Shown one piece after another: positions 7,860-21,147 of a DNA stretch of 64,000 nt. A program made the position numbers and the translations under genes. The stretch comes from JALOAT01 sp041685115. GTDB taxonomy: Bacteria; Pseudomonadota; Gammaproteobacteria; Thiohalomonadales; Thiohalomonadaceae. The stretch is from NCBI GenBank assembly GCA_041685115.1, contig JAWLGK010000018.1, forward strand, positions 1 through 64,000, read 5' to 3'. The notes beneath the pieces are model-generated. The model had not been told where the DNA came from. It did not search any database and saw nothing but the letters and a program-made list of their open reading frames with translations. Position 1 is the first letter of the stretch. Each line of letters starts with the position of its first letter.

Positions 7860-9104
7860 TCAGTTGAGCTGGATGCGCTGGCCCCAGGGCACCTTGGCGC
7901 GCCCCTTCACCAGCCAGACCACCGGGTAATCCGGCGCGCGCTCCGGAAAGCGCCCCTCCGCATCCGTGAAATAAACCAGCAGATCGGGCCGCGCCCCTTC
8001 GCGGGCGATCCAGTCGAAGACCGGGCGGAAATCGGTGCCGCCACCGCCCGGGAATTCGCGCGGCAGCTTGAACTCCTCCCAGGGCTCGAAGCGCCATGGG
8101 CCACCCTCGGCCAGATCGGCGTCGCAGGCGAACAGGGTCACACGCGCACGCACCTGCGCCTTGAGGGCGTCCACCTCCGAGAGGAACTGGCGCATCTCGG
8201 CATCGGATACGGATCCGCTGGTATCGAGGGCCACCACCACGTCCACTTCGTGGCTGCGCAGGCTCGGCAGGATGGCCGCGCCCTCGCGGCGTGAAGGTCG
8301 CGTGTAATTGTAGTCATCGCGGGCGGTCGCGCTCATGAAGCGCGCCAGCAACGCGCGCCACGGCAGTTGTGGCTGCAACAGGTGATCCACCAGCCGTGCC
8401 AGCGGACCGCTCAGTTTGCCCGCCTGCATGGCCTGCTGGGCGGCGCCGGCGAGGCGCTGGCGCCACTGCACCGCCAGTTGCTCGCGCTCCTCATGGGAGA
8501 GCGGCGCGGGGCGATCTTCGCCACGTGCTTCGTCCTCAATCTCCTGGCTTTGCGGCCGGCTGCCCTGCCCCTGCCCTTCCTGCGGCCTGCCGCCGCCACC
8601 CGGTGTCTGGTTGTCGCCGTGGCCGCCACCCTCGCCGCGTGTGCCGCCCTCGTTTTCACCCGGGTCGTAGAGGTGATCGTCCTGGGGTTTGAGGTCCTCG
8701 TGCTCGTCCAGGCAGGGATAGATCTCCTCCGCCGTCATGCCCTCGAATTCCTTCAGAAACAGCGCATCAGGGGTGGGCCGCAGGCCGTCGGCGACGAGGA
8801 TGGGATTGACGGCCAGATCGCAGGCGATGTCCCAGCGCGCCTTCTGGCGGTGCTGGCGCCGCGCGAAATGCGACAGCGCGCAGTGCAGCGCCTCGTGGGC
8901 CAGCACGAACTGGGTCTGGTCCACGGAAAGCTCGTTGATGTAGTCCGCGTTGTAATAGAACGCCCGCGCGTCCGTGGCCGTGGTGCGACACCAAGGACCC
9001 GCCGCTTTCATGGGCAAACGCAGCACCAGCGCGCCCAGGAACGGCTTGTCCAGGATCAGGCGCGTGCGCGCGGCGGCGAGTTTGGTTTCGAGGTCGTTCT
9101 TCAT
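7860..9104 (-). CDS. VWA-like protein with N-terminal metallopeptidase-like domain (DUF2201 type)
   Basis: 414 residues. The N-terminal half carries an HExxH zinc motif (VLAHEALHCALSHF, near residue 70) of the putative metallopeptidase domain that precedes DUF2201 VWA domains. A Gly/Gln/Glu-rich linker of about 60 residues follows (about 150-210). The C-terminal half has an intact MIDAS start (VVALDTSGSVSDAE) and a later GGGGTDFRP. Such proteins pair with MoxR AAA+ ATPases to remodel or insert metal centres in a target; here the MoxR gene is directly upstream on the same strand, 144 bases away across a repeat. The natural target candidates are the DsrS-like product and its neighbour (inference). 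Confidence 0.8.
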   Translation of the reverse strand: MKNDLETKLAAARTRLILDKPFLGALVLRLPMKAAGPWCRTTATDARAFYYNADYINELSVDQTQFVLAHEALHCALSHFARRQHRQKARWDIACDLAVNPILVADGLRPTPDALFLKEFEGMTAEEIYPCLDEHEDLKPQDDHLYDPGENEGGTRGEGGGHGDNQTPGGGGRPQEGQGQGSRPQSQEIEDEARGEDRPAPLSHEEREQLAVQWRQRLAGAAQQAMQAGKLSGPLARLVDHLLQPQLPWRALLARFMSATARDDYNYTRPSRREGAAILPSLRSHEVDVVVALDTSGSVSDAEMRQFLSEVDALKAQVRARVTLFACDADLAEGGPWRFEPWEEFKLPREFPGGGGTDFRPVFDWIAREGARPDLLVYFTDAEGRFPERAPDYPVVWLVKGRAKVPWGQRIQLN

Positions 9105-9113
9105 GATCCGCCC

Positions 9114-9238
9114 TAAAACGCGGAGGTCGCGGAGGCGCGGAGGACGCGGAGGATCCCCAGGGTTTTTCGCATGTGCCTTTCTCCGAATGAACCGTGTTTT
9201 TCTCTGCGATCTCCGCGCCTCCGCGGCCTCCGCGTTAT
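9114..9238. repeat. dispersed inverted repeat, CGCGGAGG family
   Basis: Left arm AACGCGGAGGTCGCGGAGG and continuation, right arm CTCCGCGCCTCCGCGGCCTCC and continuation, in inverted orientation about 60 bases apart. It fills the gap between the VWA and MoxR genes and could fold in their shared transcript. Relatives occur at 10425-10668 and 36650-36741. Confidence 0.8.
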
Positions 9239-9248
9239 AACGTGATTG

Positions 9249-10292
9249 CTACGCGTACAGCATCACGTCGGCCACCGCTTTCGCCCAGGGGGAGAATTCG
9301 GGGACGTTGAAGATGGGCTGGCCGATGGCGCGGTGCATGTCGGAGACCAGCATGACGCCCATTTCGCGTTCGGGGAAACGGCCGGCGAAGTCGAGGATGG
9401 CACCGTATACGGCCTTGGCGTCGGCGCTGCCACGCGCGCGGATGGCGCGGCCCACCAGGGCGGCGGCGACGGCGTATTGCAGGTCCACCTCGCGCGGGAT
9501 GGGCACGGGCTCGCCCTGGAGGATGGCGTCGATGTCCGGCAGCTTGTCCAGGTGGCGCACGAAGGCGTCCAGTTCGATGCCTGCGGCGGGGCCCACGCAG
9601 GCCTGCAACGAGGACAGCAGCAGGTCCGGGCTGTCGCCGAACTTCTGTAGGGCGCGATGGGCGAATTCCCAGGAGCGCGGCGTGGGGAAGGCCATGGGGT
9701 TGTGGGCCGGGTCGAAGTCAAACAGCAGCTCGGGGCGGAAGCGCAGGAAGGCGATGACGCGCTCGTCCACACCGGCCTCGTAGGCCCAAGCCACCCAGTC
9801 GTCCAAATGGGTCTCCACTTCGAAGTGGGCGAAACGGTTGGCCAGCGGCGCGGGCATGGCGTAGGTCACGCCGCGATCACCCTGGCGGTTGCCGGCGGCG
9901 AAAATGGCCCAGCCCTCCGGCACCCGGTATTCGCCCAGGCGGCGGTCGAGGATGAGCTGATAGGCGGCGGCCGAGACGCTGGGCGGCGCCGAGGTGATCT
10001 CGTCGAGGAACAGGATGCCTTCGGGGCCGTGGCGCTGGACATCCGGCAGCATGGCGGGCACCGCCCATTCCACGCGCTCCTCCTGGCGGAATGGAATGCC
10101 GCGAAGGTCGGACGGCTCCATTTGGGACAGCCGGATGTCGATAACCGGCACACCGTGACGCTGGCCCACCTGGCCAACCAGTTGGGACTTACCCACGCCC
10201 GGCGGCCCCCACAGCATCACCGGCGTGTGATGCCCCTCGCGGGTACTCGTGAATTCCCGTTCCAGAACCTGGCTGATGTGTGCCGGCCGCAT
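9249..10292 (-). CDS. MoxR-type AAA+ ATPase
   Basis: 347 residues from the ATG at 10292, which has GGGGAGAG 5 bases upstream; an upstream in-frame start (10349) lacks a site. Walker A is WGPPGVGKSQL and Walker B ILFLDEITSAP, followed by sensor-1 AAGNRQGD and arginine-rich AAA+ lid segments. MoxR ATPases act as hexameric chaperones with VWA partners in metalloprotein or complex maturation. The next gene downstream is such a partner, so this heads a four-gene leftward series ending at 6196. Confidence 0.9.
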   Translation of the reverse strand: MRPAHISQVLEREFTSTREGHHTPVMLWGPPGVGKSQLVGQVGQRHGVPVIDIRLSQMEPSDLRGIPFRQEERVEWAVPAMLPDVQRHGPEGILFLDEITSAPPSVSAAAYQLILDRRLGEYRVPEGWAIFAAGNRQGDRGVTYAMPAPLANRFAHFEVETHLDDWVAWAYEAGVDERVIAFLRFRPELLFDFDPAHNPMAFPTPRSWEFAHRALQKFGDSPDLLLSSLQACVGPAAGIELDAFVRHLDKLPDIDAILQGEPVPIPREVDLQYAVAAALVGRAIRARGSADAKAVYGAILDFAGRFPEREMGVMLVSDMHRAIGQPIFNVPEFSPWAKAVADVMLYA

Positions 10293-10424
10293 TGCCTCTC
10301 CCCGATTCTTTTCACTGTGGCCGGAAAGGACTCCGGTCTCATGAAGCATAACTCGCGAAATACTTTATCAGTATCGTCGGATTTGCTGAAGCGGCCATTC
10401 GGGGGAGGGATATATGGCTGGAAG

Positions 10425-10668
10425 GGATAAACGCGGAGGACGCGGAGGCGCGGAGGACGCGGAGAATTTCCTTTGCTAGCCGGGGCTACCGCCTGTGCCA
10501 GCGGGCTCAGCCCGCGATTTCGCTGCGACGGATGAAAACCATCGCGGCCTGAGGCCGCTCCTGCGGGGGAAGGGATTGCCTTAGGCGTGGCGTACAGCTC
10601 ACCCGAACAACGCCCCTCGAGATCCTCCGCGTCCTCCGCGCCTCCGCGTTCTCCGCGATTCGGTACCC
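10425..10668. repeat. intergenic repeats between MoxR and Nudix genes
   Basis: The gap between the two genes (10293-10672) holds no gene that I can support. It contains a CGCGGAGG-family left arm (10427-10467), a GCGGCCTGAGGCCGCTCCTGC element typical of another dispersed repeat (about 10543-10567), and the matching right arm CCTCCGCGTCCTCCGCGCC (10618-10659). The outer arms are inverted to each other. Confidence 0.75.
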
Positions 10669-10672
10669 GGAA

Positions 10673-11110
10673 TTACACCAACGGCCGCGGCAGCTGTCCG
10701 GTTTCGCGCCAGCGGCGGTAGTCGGCCAGGATGCGGGCGTGGTCGAAGGCGAGCGGTGCGGGCAAGGCGTCCAGGGGGTAGATGGCCAGGGCCTGGGCGT
10801 CATCACGGGCCTCGGGTTCGCCCTCGGCCTCGGCCACGTACACCACGCTCACGGTCTGGCCGCGAGGGTCACGGCCCGGTTCGGAATAGACGCCTAGCAA
10901 GGCGGTGAGGCGAACCTGCAATCCCGTCTCTTCCAGGGCCTCGCGTACCGCCGCCTGCTCTACGGTCTCGCCGGCGTCCATGAAGCCACCCGGGATGGCG
11001 TAACCCGGCGGCGGGTATTTGCGCTCGATGAGCACGATGGGCCGGCCGGGGCGATCCACCAGCTCGATGATGGCATCTGCGGCGATGGGCGGGGTGACGG
11101 GACGGGGCAT
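10673..11110 (-). CDS. Nudix hydrolase
   Basis: 145 residues from the ATG at 11110, chosen because the family body begins right after it (MPRPVTPPIAADAIIELVD). The Nudix box is complete: GGFMDAGETVEQAAVREALE followed by ETGL, matching GX5EX7REUXEEXGU with all metal-binding Glu. Small Nudix proteins of this form often hydrolyse nucleotide-sugar or oxidised nucleotide pyrophosphates; the substrate here is unknown. The longer upstream reading overlaps a GC-rich hairpin and is unlikely to be translated. It is followed, 54 bases upstream on the same strand, by a thioredoxin gene. Confidence 0.88.
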   Translation of the reverse strand: MPRPVTPPIAADAIIELVDRPGRPIVLIERKYPPPGYAIPGGFMDAGETVEQAAVREALEETGLQVRLTALLGVYSEPGRDPRGQTVSVVYVAEAEGEPEARDDAQALAIYPLDALPAPLAFDHARILADYRRWRETGQLPRPLV

Positions 11111-11164
11111 GATGTGAGATGCGGGCATGAGGCGTGGCGACGCGCCACGCCTCACGCGCATCGT

Positions 11165-11536
11165 TCAGCCTTTCTGCTGCTGTTCTTCGGCGATCTGGCG
11201 GTGCACCTCCGCCATGTCGATCTCGCCGGCCTTCTGGATCAGGTCTTCCAACTGGTTGCCCGGCAGCGCGCCCGGCTGGGAGTAGAGGATCACCTGTTCA
11301 CGGAACAGCATCAGCGTGGGGATGGAGCGGATCTGGAAATGGCCCGCCAGCTCCTGCTGGTCCTCGGTGTTCACCTTGGCGAACACGACGTTCGGATGCT
11401 TTTCCGACACGTCCTCGTACACGGGCGCGAACGAGCGGCAGGGGCCGCACCAAGGCGCCCAGAAATCCACCACCACGAAGGGATTCTTGGTGACGACCTC
11501 TTCGAAATTGTCACGGGTGAGCTCTACAGTGGCCAT
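11165..11536 (-). CDS. thioredoxin family protein
   Basis: 123 residues from the ATG at 11536, preceded by AAAGGAG. A thioredoxin fold with WAPWCGPCRSF active site (residues about 28-38) and the cis-Pro loop RSIPTLMLF. It lacks a signal peptide, so it is a cytoplasmic dithiol/disulfide oxidoreductase. Arg replaces the usual Lys after CGPC, and a charged C-terminal tail (EVHRQIAEEQQQKG) extends beyond the usual 108 residues, so it may be a second thioredoxin rather than the main TrxA. Confidence 0.9.
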   Translation of the reverse strand: MATVELTRDNFEEVVTKNPFVVVDFWAPWCGPCRSFAPVYEDVSEKHPNVVFAKVNTEDQQELAGHFQIRSIPTLMLFREQVILYSQPGALPGNQLEDLIQKAGEIDMAEVHRQIAEEQQQKG

Positions 11537-11628
11537 TGCATTCTCCTTTGATGAACGGCCACCGCGGCGACCGTGGGTTTTCAGTAAAAACCTTAGTGTA
11601 CTCACACAGACAATAGGGGCATTGGGAT

Positions 11629-12007
<379 letters not shown>

Positions 12008-12015
<8 letters not shown>

Positions 12016-12217
12016 TGTCGGCAAGCAGCTCGCGGTAATACTCGATGGTGAGCAGTGCGTGGTCATGACTTTCACAGGCCGGGCAGTGCAGCCCCATCAC
12101 CACGCCGAGGGCCTCGGGATCGCTGTAGCTCTCGTCACTCACATGCACGTATTCGAGCATGCCTTCGTAGCCGCAATCGAGGCAGGTACCCCAGCCCTTG
12201 TAGATTTTCTCGACCAT
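12008..12217 (-). CDS. small zinc-ribbon-like protein of unknown function
   Basis: 69 residues from ATG 12217 (AAAGGCG upstream). Two Cys pairs, GTCLDCGYEG and LHCPACESHD, separated by about 35 residues, form a probable zinc ribbon. The rest is acidic and aromatic. No named family recognised. It overlaps the start of hslR by 8 bases, so a ribosome- or RNA-related function is possible (inference from linkage only). Confidence 0.7.
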
Positions 12218-12362
12218 GTACGCCTTTGCGCCGGACACGCCGGTATGATGACACAAGCATTCCGGCCGCCGGGAGTTTTTGCAACCCATGCGGCATTAAA
12301 GAATTGCCTCAATCCGTCGTTAAACCGGCTAATTGACAACCCTTGATTCCGGAGCGGTGTCC

Positions 12363-14024
12363 GTGAACCTACTGAACAAACTCAGCATCAAATTCCGACT
12401 CGTCCTGCTCACCGCAGCGTTCGCCCTGCTCCTGGTGGTCATAGGCAGCTTCGGCGTCCGCTCCATGGGCGAGGCCGAGCACAACCTCGTATCGCTCTAC
12501 GAACACCGGATGGTGCCGTCCAGTGAGCTGAGCCAGGTCCTCGAGAACCTGCAGACGGCGCGCGCCCAGGTGCTGCTCAGCCTGCAGCACGACCCGACCA
12601 GCGCCTTCGCCGCCATGCACGATCACCCGCTGTCCATGCACATCGATGCCGTGGAGACCGCGATCGCAAATGCCGAGAAGGCCTGGGAGCGTTATCAGCG
12701 AAGCATCCTCGCGGAAACCCCCGAGTCCAGGCAGGCCGTCGCCGAGTTCAGCCGTCTGCTGGAGAGCTACATCCGTGACGGCATTCGCCCAGCGGTGCAA
12801 CAGCTCAGTGACGGGCGCTACACCGATGCGAACCGGGTGGTCCTGCAAAAGATCAACCCCATCTACAATCCGGCCAGCGAGAAGGTCCGTGAGATGTTCG
12901 TTCACCACCTCACGAAGGCGCGGGCGGCCTACGACCACGCCGTCCATGAAAACGAGACCCTGCGCACAGTCTCGCTGCTGCTCCTGCTGGGCGGCATCGG
13001 CGCCAATGTCCTGCTCGCCTACATCACCATCCGCAGCATCGCGCGCGGCGTGAATGAAATCGACCAGGCCAGCACGCAGTTCGCCGACGGCGAGCTGCAC
13101 GTGCGCGTCGGCTACGACGGTAAGGACGAACTGGGGCATATCGCCAGCGGCTTCAACCGTATGGCCGACAGCTTCAGCGGGACCATCCGTCAGCTTGCCA
13201 GTGCGACGGCGCAGCTGGCGTCCGCCGCCGAGGAGACCTCGGCCGTCACCCGTGAGACCAGCGACGGTATCACGCGCCAACAGTCCGAGACCGACCAGGT
13301 CGCCACGGCCATGAACGAGATGAACGCCACGGTGCACGAGGTGGCCCGCAGCGCATCGCAGGCGGCGCAGGCGGCGCACGCGGCCGAAGAAGAGGCCATG
13401 AAGGGCAAGCGTGTGGTTGCCCAGACCCTGGAGGTGATCGACAGCCTGGCCCATGATGTGGAACAGTCCGCGGAAGTGATCCGTGCGCTGGAGCAGGAGA
13501 GCGGCAACATCGGTACCGTGCTGGACGTGATTCGCGGCATCGCCGAGCAGACCAACCTGCTTGCCCTCAACGCGGCCATCGAGGCAGCGCGTGCCGGCGA
13601 ACAGGGGCGCGGCTTTGCGGTGGTGGCGGACGAGGTACGCACCCTGGCCTCACGCACCCAGCAGTCCACCCAGGAAATCCAGGCCATGATCGAGCGCCTG
13701 CAGCGCGGTACGAGCGATGCAGTACGGGCCATGGAAAAGAGCCGCAGCCAGGCCCAGGCCGGCGTGGATCAGGCCGCCTCCACCGGCACGTCTCTCGACG
13801 CCATCGTCGGCGCCGTAAAGACCATCAACGACATGAACACCCAGATCGCCAGTGCCTCGGAGGAGCAGAGCGCGGTCGCGGAGGAGATCAACAAGAACAT
13901 CACCAACATCAGCGACGTGGCCCAGCACACCGCCGACGGGGCTTCGCAGACCGCCTCGGCCAGCCAGCAGTTGGCCCAACTCGCCGAGGAACTGCAAGGA
14001 CTGGTGAGCCGCTTCAGGATGTAA
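12363..14024 (+). CDS. methyl-accepting chemotaxis protein with four-helix-bundle sensor
   Basis: 553 residues from a GTG at 12363 with GGAG 8 bases upstream; an in-frame TTG at 12333 lacks a site. Transmembrane helix 1 is near residues 10-30 (LVLLTAAFALLLVVIGSFGV), then a helical periplasmic domain of about 160 residues (4HB_MCP type), helix 2 (SLLLLLGGIGANVLLAYITI), HAMP, and the signalling domain with the hairpin tip EQTNLLALNAAIEAARAGEQ. No C-terminal CheR-tethering pentapeptide is seen. The ligand cannot be deduced. A strong terminator follows. Confidence 0.93.
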   Translation: MNLLNKLSIKFRLVLLTAAFALLLVVIGSFGVRSMGEAEHNLVSLYEHRMVPSSELSQVLENLQTARAQVLLSLQHDPTSAFAAMHDHPLSMHIDAVETAIANAEKAWERYQRSILAETPESRQAVAEFSRLLESYIRDGIRPAVQQLSDGRYTDANRVVLQKINPIYNPASEKVREMFVHHLTKARAAYDHAVHENETLRTVSLLLLLGGIGANVLLAYITIRSIARGVNEIDQASTQFADGELHVRVGYDGKDELGHIASGFNRMADSFSGTIRQLASATAQLASAAEETSAVTRETSDGITRQQSETDQVATAMNEMNATVHEVARSASQAAQAAHAAEEEAMKGKRVVAQTLEVIDSLAHDVEQSAEVIRALEQESGNIGTVLDVIRGIAEQTNLLALNAAIEAARAGEQGRGFAVVADEVRTLASRTQQSTQEIQAMIERLQRGTSDAVRAMEKSRSQAQAGVDQAASTGTSLDAIVGAVKTINDMNTQIASASEEQSAVAEEINKNITNISDVAQHTADGASQTASASQQLAQLAEELQGLVSRFRM

Positions 14025-14039
14025 GCCGACCACGCCGGG

Positions 14040-14073
14040 ATGAAAACGCCGGGCATGGTCCCGGCGTTTTCAT
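14040..14073 (+). terminator. hairpin terminator after the chemoreceptor gene
   Basis: Perfect 14-bp stem: ATGAAAACGCCGGG, loop CATGGT, CCCGGCGTTTTCAT. The T-run lies inside the stem end, as in bidirectional terminators. Confidence 0.8.
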
Positions 14074-14117
14074 GTGCACGCAGCTCGACTTTGTCGCCCG
14101 GATGGAATGGCAGATAC

Positions 14118-14145
14118 AAAAACGGCGGCCGAGGCCGCCGTTTTT
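14118..14145 (-). terminator. hairpin terminator after htpG
   Basis: AAAAACGGCGGCC GA GGCCGCCGTTTTT. The stem is perfect and flanked by A5/T5, so it can stop transcription from both sides; it lies 7 bases beyond the htpG stop. Confidence 0.85.
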
Positions 14146-14152
14146 GCAGATG

Positions 14153-16045
<1,893 letters not shown>

Positions 16046-16193
16046 GCTCTTGCTCACTCCTCACAGAAAAATTGAAACGTCACGATCAGCACGCTGTACA
16101 CGGTCTGGAAAACGGGAACTTTCCCGATATCACCCCAGGGCCCGATGGCATGTACTGCACATCCTGTATGGGGTTATTTCTTCGAGACGGAGC

Positions 16194-16222
16194 ACATAGG
16201 GTCACCACGGGGCAGATTCAAG
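16194..16222 (-). promoter_or_regulatory. possible sigma-32 promoter of htpG
   Basis: On the minus strand, CTTGAA (16217-16222) and CCCTATGT (16194-16201) are 15 bases apart, resembling CTTGAAA-N13-17-CCCCATNT of heat-shock promoters. The -10 part is imperfect. It lies about 150 bases before the htpG start, further than usual. Confidence 0.35.
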
Positions 16223-16295
16223 GGGCCGGTCGGCTCGCAAACCCCGGGACCCTATGCTTGAATTGGGCACGATAAAAACAATCCTCCGGAAAACC

Positions 16296-17927
16296 ATGGA
16301 CATCCTAACCATCCCCACGCGCCCCTTCGAAGGACAAAAGCTCGGGACCTCCGGCCTGCGCAAGAAAGTAGAGGTTTTCAAGCAGCCCCATTACCTGGAG
16401 AACTTCGTCCAGTCCGTGTTCGACACCCTGCCCGGCCACGAGGGCCAGACCCTGGTGCTCGGCGGCGACGGCCGCTTCTACAACCGCGAGGCCATCCACA
16501 CCATCCTGCGCATGGCGGCGGCCAACGGCTTCGGCCGCGTGCTGGTGGGCCGCGGTGGTCTGCTCTCCACCCCGGCCGCCTCCGCCGTCATCCGCAAACA
16601 CCAGGCCTTCGGCGGGCTGGTGCTCTCGGCAAGCCACAACCCGGGCGGACCGGACGGAGACTTCGGCATCAAGTACAACATCGGCAACGGTGGCCCCGCC
16701 CCGGAGCGGATCACCGAGGCCATCCACACCCGCAGCCGTGAAATCACCGAATACAAGACCCTCAAGTTCGAGGAAATCCCCCTCGATGTCTGCGGCACCT
16801 ACAACCTCATGGGCACCACCGTGGAGGTCATCGATTCGGTGATCGAGTATGCGGAGTTGATGGAGTCGCTGTTCGACTTCGAGGCCATCCGCACCCTGCT
16901 CAAGAGTGGTTTCCGCATGCGCTTCGACGCCATGCACGCCATCACCGGCCCCTACGCCACCGAGATCATCGAGCGCCGCCTGTGTGCGCCGGCCGGCACG
17001 GTCATGAACGGCACGCCCAAGCCGGACTTCGGCGGCGGCCACCCGGACCCCAACCTCACCTATGCCCACGAGCTGGTGGAGATCATGTACGGCGATGACG
17101 CCCCCGACTTCGGCGCCGCATCGGACGGTGACGGCGATCGCAACATGATCCTGGGTCGGCACTTCTTCGTGACACCCTCGGACAGTCTGGCCGTCATCGC
17201 CGCCAATGCCGAACACGTACCCGGCTACCGCGGCCGCGTGACCGGGGTGGCACGCTCCATGCCCACCAGCGCCGCCGCCGACCGGGTGGCCGCGGCCCTG
17301 GGCTTCGAGTGCTTCGAGACGCCGACCGGCTGGAAGTTCTTCGGCAACCTGCTGGATGCCGGGCGCATCACCTTCTGCGGTGAGGAGAGTTTCGGTTCCG
17401 GTTCCGACCACGTGCGCGAGAAGGACGGCCTGTGGGCCGTGCTGTACTGGCTCAACATCCTCGCCGCGCGTCGCGAGTCCGTGGAGGACATCCTGCGCCA
17501 CCACTGGCAGCGCTTCGGCCGCGACTACTACACCCGTCACGACTACGAGGAAGTCGACGCCACCGTGGCCAAGGCCCTCTATGGCGACCTCAAGGCGCGC
17601 CTGCCCGCGCTGCTGGGCCAGCGCTTCGGCACACGCACCGTCACACTCGCCGACGACTTCGCCTACACCGATCCCATCGACGGCAGCGTGAGCGGCGGCC
17701 AGGGACTGCGCATTCTTTTCGATGACGGCGCACGCGTGGTACTGCGGCTGTCCGGCACCGGCACCGTCGGCGCCACGCTGCGCGTGTACGTGGAACGCTA
17801 TGAAGCCGATTCGGCTTGCCACGATCTGGATCCGCAGGTCGCACTCGCCGAGCTCATCGAGCTCGTCGACGCATTGAGTCAATTGAAACAGCGCACGGGC
17901 CGCATGCAGCCGTCCGTGATCACCTGA
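16296..17927 (+). CDS. pgm: phosphoglucomutase (alpha-D-glucose phosphate-specific)
   Basis: 543 residues from the ATG at 16296, where the conserved start MDILTIPTRPFEGQKLGTSG lies; an upstream in-frame start has no support. Catalytic phosphoserine loop VLSASHNPGG, metal-binding loop SDGDGDRNMI, sugar-specificity loop CGEESFGSGSDH and phosphate-binding RLSGTGT are all present. Interconverts glucose-1-phosphate and glucose-6-phosphate, feeding glycogen, trehalose and envelope sugar synthesis. Divergent from htpG; ppsA follows 206 bases on, after a terminator-like hairpin. Confidence 0.95.
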   Translation: MDILTIPTRPFEGQKLGTSGLRKKVEVFKQPHYLENFVQSVFDTLPGHEGQTLVLGGDGRFYNREAIHTILRMAAANGFGRVLVGRGGLLSTPAASAVIRKHQAFGGLVLSASHNPGGPDGDFGIKYNIGNGGPAPERITEAIHTRSREITEYKTLKFEEIPLDVCGTYNLMGTTVEVIDSVIEYAELMESLFDFEAIRTLLKSGFRMRFDAMHAITGPYATEIIERRLCAPAGTVMNGTPKPDFGGGHPDPNLTYAHELVEIMYGDDAPDFGAASDGDGDRNMILGRHFFVTPSDSLAVIAANAEHVPGYRGRVTGVARSMPTSAAADRVAAALGFECFETPTGWKFFGNLLDAGRITFCGEESFGSGSDHVREKDGLWAVLYWLNILAARRESVEDILRHHWQRFGRDYYTRHDYEEVDATVAKALYGDLKARLPALLGQRFGTRTVTLADDFAYTDPIDGSVSGGQGLRILFDDGARVVLRLSGTGTVGATLRVYVERYEADSACHDLDPQVALAELIELVDALSQLKQRTGRMQPSVIT

Positions 17928-18068
17928 GCAGAGAACGCCAAGAATGTGAGTAGTCGGCTCGCAATGTGCTTAAGCCTCTCCTTGGCGAGAGTGCGCTTTG
18001 CGCTCTCATCGCGCGGAGCAGTAGTCCCGCAGTGTTGAACGGCACAGTGCCTGCTGTGCCGCATGCCT

Positions 18069-18094
18069 GGAGGCCGCACACGCCTCCGTTTTTT
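18069..18094 (+). terminator. hairpin terminator between pgm and ppsA
   Basis: GGAGGC CGCACAC GCCTCC followed by GTTTTTT. A second small stem (CGGCACAG / CTGTGCCG) lies just before it. It lies in the ppsA leader, so it could end pgm transcripts or attenuate ppsA. Confidence 0.65.
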
Positions 18095-18133
18095 GACCGG
18101 GCCTTGACCGGGGTGTAAGGGAGAAATGCGACA

Positions 18134-20518
<2,385 letters not shown>

Positions 20519-20565
20519 AAGAGTGAACCACGGAGAAGGGGCATGGGTCGGGACATTCCCCTTCT

Positions 20566-20647
20566 CCGTAGGTCACGTTGGCGCGTAGCGCCTACGTGAC
20601 GATGTGCGGCATGAAGCTGTCACGTAGCTGCGCAACGTGACCTACGG
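20566..20647. repeat. single copy of the GTAGGTCACG inverted repeat
   Basis: Outer arms CCGTAGGTCACGTTG and CAACGTGACCTACGG pair perfectly over 15 bp; inner arms GCGTAGCGCCTACGTGAC form a second hairpin. Same family as the array at 5112-6043. It begins 48 bases after the ppsA stop. Confidence 0.85.
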
Positions 20648-20698
20648 ACTCCCACAGGAATGACTTTCCCCGTGTACCCCGTGTTGATGCTTCTTCTT

Positions 20699-21024
20699 GG
20701 CTCTTCCGCAGAATTTATGGGTACACGTTGGGGGCATACGTTCATAGCGGCATGATTGCGCTGTGGTTTCCGAACTCAACAAGGACATCTTCTTTCTGAG
20801 GGCGAGAAATTATCGAAAGGTCTGACGATGGATAGACGGGGAACGAAGCGTCCCCTCTCCCTCCGGGAGAGGGGGTAAGAAGGCTGGTGCCCACGGCAAA
20901 AAAGTGACTAAGAGACAGCCCGGAGGGAAAGGAGCGTTCCGTGAGGGGGCCTGTGGAAAAGTGACCAGTTTCTCCCGGAAGGAATGGGGCGCTCAGGGCC
21001 ACCCACAAATTCTGCGGAGGAGCC
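20699..21024. mobile_element. 326-bp MITE with 24-bp terminal inverted repeats and 8-bp target duplication
   Basis: Left end GGCTCTTCCGCAGAATTTAT continuing GGGT (20699-20722); the right end read inward is GGCTCCTCCGCAGAATTTGT continuing GGGT (21001-21024), 22 of 24 identical. Both sides are flanked by TTCTTCTT (20691-20698 and 21025-21032), a direct 8-bp duplication. The interior has no supported gene. GGCTCTTCC-type ends and 8-bp duplications recall the ISL3 family (from memory), so this is probably a non-autonomous derivative. The rest of the gap (20519-21147) holds repeat fragments and a terminator. Confidence 0.8.
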
Positions 21025-21072
21025 TTCTTCTTGCCGTGGCCGTCCGTGGCCTCCGTGGTTGATTTGTTCTTC

Positions 21073-21107
21073 GAAAAAAAAAGCCGCTTCGTTGCCGAAG
21101 CGGCTTT
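21073..21107 (-). terminator. terminator of the LexA-like gene
   Basis: On the minus strand AAGCCGCTTCG GCAA CGAAGCGGCTT followed by a run of T: a perfect 11-bp stem, 41 bases beyond the stop. Confidence 0.9.
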
Positions 21108-21147
21108 ACCGCGTTAAGGGCGCGGCCCTCCCCCCTTGTTCGTTACG

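Noticed and set aside
20742..21008. 88-codon frame inside the MITE
   Set aside because: The translation corresponds to CTCCCTCCGGGAGAG-type hairpins and has no ribosome site or family features.
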